The notes below the pieces were generated by a model. The model searched no databases, was not told the DNA's origin, and was given only the letters and a program-made list of their open reading frames with translations. A stretch of DNA of 9,938 bases, from the NCBI GenBank assembly GCA_900550205.1, contig URRJ01000064.1, forward strand, positions 1-9,938, written 5' to 3'. Positions 6,867 through 9,938 of the stretch are shown piece by piece; positions within the stretch are counted from its first letter, which is position 1; each line of letters begins with the position of its first letter. The translations under genes were made by a program, and so were the position numbers. This stretch comes from an uncultured Collinsella sp. GTDB lineage: Bacteria > Actinomycetota > Coriobacteriia > Coriobacteriales > Coriobacteriaceae.

Positions 6867-8615
6867 TTAATCCTCGGCGACGACGGCGTTGGAATACACC
6901 GTGGTAATCTTGCGCTGGACCTCGTTCTCCAGACGCTGGATGGTCTCGTCGCGACGCTGCTCGGCATCCTCGTCCTTGGGCGATACGGCCTTAAGACCCG
7001 CATCGACCTTCTTGTACAGCTTCTCGGCCTGCGACTTCTTAATACCGGCGGCCTTGAACTTATCCATGTAGGTCTCCATGGCGTTGGAGATCAGCGCATA
7101 GCTGTCCAGGCGCACCGTCTCGTTGGACTCGCTGGCGATCTCGTCGGCCAGGTCTTCCAGGTTGCCCCAGTACTCCTTGTACATGGAATCGGAATCGTCG
7201 TCGGTCTTGACCGCGATGGCAATCTTGGTCGTGAACTGGGCAATGCCGTTGTAAATCTTGGCCTTGTCGTGGTTCTCGAACGACGAATCATCCGCGGCGT
7301 TCTTAAAGTACTCGGCAGACGCCTTGATACGCGTGGTGCGGTTGGCGTCCTCGTCGTCCTTGCTGCCGCCATAGGAGTAGAAGTACCAGTACAGACGACC
7401 CATCTCGTAAGACAGCTCCGAGAACCTGCTCGACTTCTCGAGATCGGTCAGGTTCTGCTGGTACACGTCATCGAGCTGCGCCTTCTCCTTGGTGGTGAAG
7501 GAGCCGTCGGCCTTGTAGGCATCGATGAGGCCCTCGTAGCCCTCGACGTCGCCCGGACGGTAGCCAATGGCGGCGAGGTAGGCCCGCTCGGCCTTCTCGG
7601 GAGCCGACTGGGTCTGGTCGCGGCCGAGCTTCATCTGATAGTCAAACTTCTCGGTGATCGTAGACTCACGCAGCGCCATGCTGCCAATACCCACGGCCAA
7701 GCACACCACGCACGCGATAATGCAGCCAAAGAAGGTCTTGACCTTGCGAGCCTGCTTATCGCGGAACTCGCGGGTGAGCTCCTTGTAGATCTCCAGGTCG
7801 GCGGCCAGCTCGTCGCAGTCCTGATAACGGCGGGCGCGCTCGAGCTCGCAGCACTTGGGGATGATGACGTCGGCAAAGCCCTCGCCCACGTTCTCGTTTT
7901 TGGTGTGAACGTTGGGCAGCGGGAACTCGACCGGGGGCGCCTCGCCCACCAGCAGGTGCCACATGGTGGCGCCGATGCCGTAGATATCGGTACGGGCGTC
8001 GGTCTGGGCCTTGCCGTACTGCTCGGGCGCGGCATAGCCCGTGGTACCAAAGGCGATGGTGTCCTTGCGGGCCTCGTCCTTGTACTCGCGTGCAACGCCC
8101 AGGTCGATCAGCTTAATGTAGCCATCGGGGTGCAGCATGATGTTGGAGGGCTTCATGTCGCGGTAGACGATGGGCGGATCTTGGCGGTGCAGATAGCCCA
8201 GGGCATCGCACACCTGCAGCATCCACTTTTGCACGTTTTCCTCGGACTGCGGACCCTCGCGGCGCACCACGTCGGCCAGGGACGTACCCTCGACGTGGTC
8301 CATGATGACGTAGATGAAGTCCTCGGTCTTCTCGATATCGACGATGTCGACGATATTGGGGTGGTCGAGCTTGGAGAGAAGCTCGGCCTCGCTGGCCAGC
8401 GACTGCTCAATAGGACGGCCGGTGGGGTCGGTTGCGTTGCGGTCGACCTCTTTGACGGCCCACTGTTTGTTGGTGAGCTGCAGGTCGGCGGCCAGGTAGA
8501 CGCGGCTCATGCCGCCCTTGCCGATCACCGACAGAATCTTATAGCGGCCCTTGATGACGTCGCCCACGCGCTTACGGCGCGCGTCGACCTCTCGCCTGCT
8601 TCTGGTAGACGGCAT
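6867..8615 (-). CDS. Transmembrane Ser/Thr protein kinase with extracytoplasmic helical (TPR-like) domain
   Basis: A 582-residue Hanks-type kinase that phosphorylates Ser/Thr residues on target proteins. Cytoplasmic catalytic domain at about 24-280: glycine loop GKGGMSRVY (32-40), catalytic Lys55 (AVKEV), helix-C Glu76 or Glu78, catalytic loop YRDMKPSN (151-158, Asp153 and Asn158), metal-binding DLG (171-173, in place of DFG), activation-loop threonines T186, T191 and T192, and APE (196-198). A TM helix lies at about 294-314. The C-terminal 265 residues are helical, with a TPR-like unit at about 341-371, and contain no PASTA repeat. The start is set by AGGGAGG ten bases upstream, inside the 3' end of the phosphatase gene; the two genes are 3 bp apart. 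All key catalytic residues are present, so it should be active. The signal it senses is unknown. Confidence 0.95.
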   Translation of the reverse strand: MPSTRSRREVDARRKRVGDVIKGRYKILSVIGKGGMSRVYLAADLQLTNKQWAVKEVDRNATDPTGRPIEQSLASEAELLSKLDHPNIVDIVDIEKTEDFIYVIMDHVEGTSLADVVRREGPQSEENVQKWMLQVCDALGYLHRQDPPIVYRDMKPSNIMLHPDGYIKLIDLGVAREYKDEARKDTIAFGTTGYAAPEQYGKAQTDARTDIYGIGATMWHLLVGEAPPVEFPLPNVHTKNENVGEGFADVIIPKCCELERARRYQDCDELAADLEIYKELTREFRDKQARKVKTFFGCIIACVVCLAVGIGSMALRESTITEKFDYQMKLGRDQTQSAPEKAERAYLAAIGYRPGDVEGYEGLIDAYKADGSFTTKEKAQLDDVYQQNLTDLEKSSRFSELSYEMGRLYWYFYSYGGSKDDEDANRTTRIKASAEYFKNAADDSSFENHDKAKIYNGIAQFTTKIAIAVKTDDDSDSMYKEYWGNLEDLADEIASESNETVRLDSYALISNAMETYMDKFKAAGIKKSQAEKLYKKVDAGLKAVSPKDEDAEQRRDETIQRLENEVQRKITTVYSNAVVAED

Positions 8616-8618
8616 GGG

Positions 8619-9506
8619 CTATCGACCTCCCTGAGCCTGAACGCGTAGCACGAGCGCGGTGACGTTGTCGGCCTCTTTGCGATCCATGACGAGCTTGGCC
8701 GTGTCGGCAATACGCTGCGTGACGCAACCAGGCTCAAAGCCCTCCTGCTCCTCGCGGTCCAAGTCGGCTGCGGTGCAGGCAGCATAGGCGCCGCGACGAT
8801 GCTCGGCATCCCAGGCGTTGGCGTCCAAGGCGTCGGGCCCCAGGCGACGGCGAAGCTCGGTATCGGTAAGTACGTGACGGAAGCCGTCGGAGCACAGCAG
8901 GTAGATGGCGTCGCGGTCGAGGTTGCCGTGAATCAGATCGGGCACGACCTCCTTGGTGGAGCCCAGGCACTGCAGCAGCACGTTGCGGCGCGGGTGCGTG
9001 AGGGCCTCCTCGGGGGTGATGCGGCCGGCCTCGACTTCACGGCGTACAAAGGTCTGGTCGACCGTGAGCTGATTGGTCGCCGATTCGGTGAGCTCGTAGG
9101 CGCGCGTGTCGCCCACGTGCACGATGGAATAGCGGCCACCGATGGCGAGCATGGCAGTGAGCGTGGTACCCAGATTCATGTGCTCGGCCATGCCGTAGCG
9201 GATCAGCGCCATGTTCATGTCCTGAATCAGGCCACCCCACTGGCCGTCGACAAAGCTCTCAAAGCCGCCGACAGAGCTTTCCATGGCCTCCAGGGCCACG
9301 GGCAGCTTGTTGTCAAACCAGTCCGAGAGCATGTTGATCACGGCAGCCGAGGCGAGCTCACCGCACTCAAGACCACCCATGCCGTCGGCGACGGCGACCA
9401 GAGCGACATCGCCCACGGGAGTGGAGGCGACCTTGATCAGGTAGCTGTCCTGGTTGGATTCGCGCGTTCGGCCGACATTGGAATAACCGGCCCCTTCAAA
9501 TAGCAT
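8619..9506 (-). CDS. PP2C-family (PPM) Ser/Thr protein phosphatase
   Basis: A 295-residue soluble metal-dependent phosphatase, likely to remove phosphates placed by the adjacent kinase. PP2C motifs appear in the right order: RESNQDS (15-21, metal ligand Asp20), ADGMGG (40-45, Asp41), GTTLTA (113-118), HVGDTRAY (130-137), CSDGFRHVLTD (205-215, Asp207) and ADNVTALVL (279-287, Asp280). The length is somewhat above the roughly 240-residue minimal bacterial PP2C, with an insertion at about 216-265. There is no signal peptide or TM segment, so it acts in the cytoplasm. AAAGGAG precedes the ATG, 42 bp downstream of the FHA gene. The stop codon lies 3 bp before the kinase start, so translation of the two is probably coupled. 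A kinase-phosphatase pair of this kind parallels StkP/PhpP and PknB/PstP. Confidence 0.95.
   Translation of the reverse strand: MLFEGAGYSNVGRTRESNQDSYLIKVASTPVGDVALVAVADGMGGLECGELASAAVINMLSDWFDNKLPVALEAMESSVGGFESFVDGQWGGLIQDMNMALIRYGMAEHMNLGTTLTAMLAIGGRYSIVHVGDTRAYELTESATNQLTVDQTFVRREVEAGRITPEEALTHPRRNVLLQCLGSTKEVVPDLIHGNLDRDAIYLLCSDGFRHVLTDTELRRRLGPDALDANAWDAEHRRGAYAACTAADLDREEQEGFEPGCVTQRIADTAKLVMDRKEADNVTALVLRVQAQGGR
8626..8632 (-). promoter_or_regulatory. Ribosome binding site of the kinase gene, inside the phosphatase gene
   Basis: AGGGAGG on the minus strand is ten bases before the kinase ATG (8615) and lies within the last codons of the phosphatase. Ribosomes finishing the phosphatase stop at 8619-8621, on the kinase start region, which favours translational coupling and a fixed ratio of the two enzymes. 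Confidence 0.75.
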
Positions 9507-9548
9507 CTGCGCTCCTTTCTCGAATATCTAGACGTGGGTCGCATGCCC

Positions 9549-9938
9549 TTAGGCGGGCTGGACCTCGAATGCAAAGTTCTCATCGCTCATGCGCACAGTG
9601 TCGCCGTCGACGAGCTCGACCGGGAAGCCCGGGTCGATGCGCTCGTTGTTGACGAAGGTGCCGTTGCGCGAGTTGTCGTCCTCGATCGTGCAGGTGTCGG
9701 GACCGGTGACAAAGATCGCGTGGCTGCGCGAAACCGTCGTGGAACCCTTGACCATAAACGAGCTGTGCTTGGACTTGCCCACCACAAAGCGACGGCCGCG
9801 GACCTCAAAGCGCTCGCCGGTGGCGATGCGCGTGAGGAAGAAACGCAGATGGCGAACGGTCGCAGCGGTCGCGGGAGCCGGCTCGGGCTTAGGTTCGGGC
9901 TTAGGCGCCGGCGCCGGCTCGGGCTTAGGTGCCGGCTT
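9549..9938 (-). CDS. FHA-domain protein, C-terminal part (cut by right edge)
   Basis: The last 129 residues are visible; the frame is open to the right edge, so the true start is off-window and no start inside the window should be used. The visible N-terminal part is a Pro-rich linker alternating Lys, Glu and Ala (9870-9938). It is followed by a forkhead-associated domain that ends the protein. FHA hallmarks: the strand RRFVVGKS with Gly-Lys at 9774-9779 where Gly-Arg is usual, the phosphothreonine-binding S-R-S-H at 9720-9731, and SRNGTFVN around 9648-9671 with the conserved Asn, then LVDGDTVRM. FHA domains bind phosphothreonine peptides. As the first visible gene before phosphatase and kinase, this is the probable reader of the system. 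What lies at its N-terminus cannot be seen. Confidence 0.92.
   Translation of the reverse strand, partial: KPAPKPEPAPAPKPEPKPEPAPATAATVRHLRFFLTRIATGERFEVRGRRFVVGKSKHSSFMVKGSTTVSRSHAIFVTGPDTCTIEDDNSRNGTFVNNERIDPGFPVELVDGDTVRMSDENFAFEVQPA
9870..9938 (-). repeat. Pro-Lys/Glu/Ala repeat linker in the FHA protein
   Basis: About 23 codons alternate proline with Ala, Lys or Glu (PEPAPAPKPEP pattern). At DNA level the motif ggctcgggcttagg recurs. This is an extended spacer that separates the FHA domain from the unseen N-terminal part; it continues past the right edge. Confidence 0.7.

Noticed and set aside
6510..8648. A 712-codon open frame on the plus strand opposite the kinase gene
   Set aside because: Its Leu/Val/Gly/His/Arg-rich translation is typical of the antisense of a GC-rich gene and shows no domain, while the minus strand there encodes an unmistakable kinase.
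9521..9530. TAGATATT as a possible -10 box before the phosphatase gene
   Set aside because: No acceptable -35 element lies at the right distance, and the 42-bp gap is compatible with simple co-transcription.

Overview
The window looks like a chromosomal segment of a moderately high-GC Gram-positive bacterium. My best guess is an actinobacterium of the Coriobacteriia (Collinsella-like). This is inferred from GC- and Ala/Asp-rich coding style, strong AAGGAGG-type ribosome binding sites, double-CxxC zinc-ribbon proteins and a membrane Ser/Thr kinase system; no marker gene fixes the taxon.

All seven genes lie on the minus strand, so transcription runs from high to low coordinates. In that order: (1) the C-terminal part of a protein with a Pro/Lys/Glu/Ala linker and a forkhead-associated (FHA) phosphothreonine-binding domain (cut by the right edge); (2) a PP2C-type Ser/Thr phosphatase; (3) a membrane Ser/Thr kinase with an extracytoplasmic helical, TPR-like domain and no PASTA repeats; (4) a single-pass membrane protein whose cytoplasmic tail carries nine acidic repeats of about 14 residues, each with E-x-x-T-x-[VL]-L; (5) a 1345-residue secreted, membrane-anchored surface protein with about six Ig-like domains; (6) a zinc-ribbon/transmembrane/beta-propeller-like protein; (7) the first 55 residues of another zinc-ribbon protein (cut by the left edge). 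Gaps are 3 to 42 bp, except one of 93 bp between genes 5 and 6 that holds a strong intrinsic terminator. No stretch of 300 bp lacks a gene, and I saw no tRNA, rRNA, CRISPR, insertion sequence or origin.

Reader (FHA), eraser (PP2C) and writer (kinase) of threonine phosphorylation are next to each other and probably co-transcribed. The fourth gene is an attractive candidate shared substrate: every repeat offers one threonine with Glu at -3 and Leu at +3, a spacing that several FHA domains read (pT-x-x-L/I). The inferred model is a membrane phospho-scaffold that the kinase loads, the phosphatase clears and the FHA protein binds, linked by operon structure to a large surface protein and two zinc-ribbon proteins. 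The surface protein also has a clear compositional mosaic: a low-GC ectodomain between a GC-rich signal peptide and a GC-rich C-terminal half, suggesting exchange of the exposed part.
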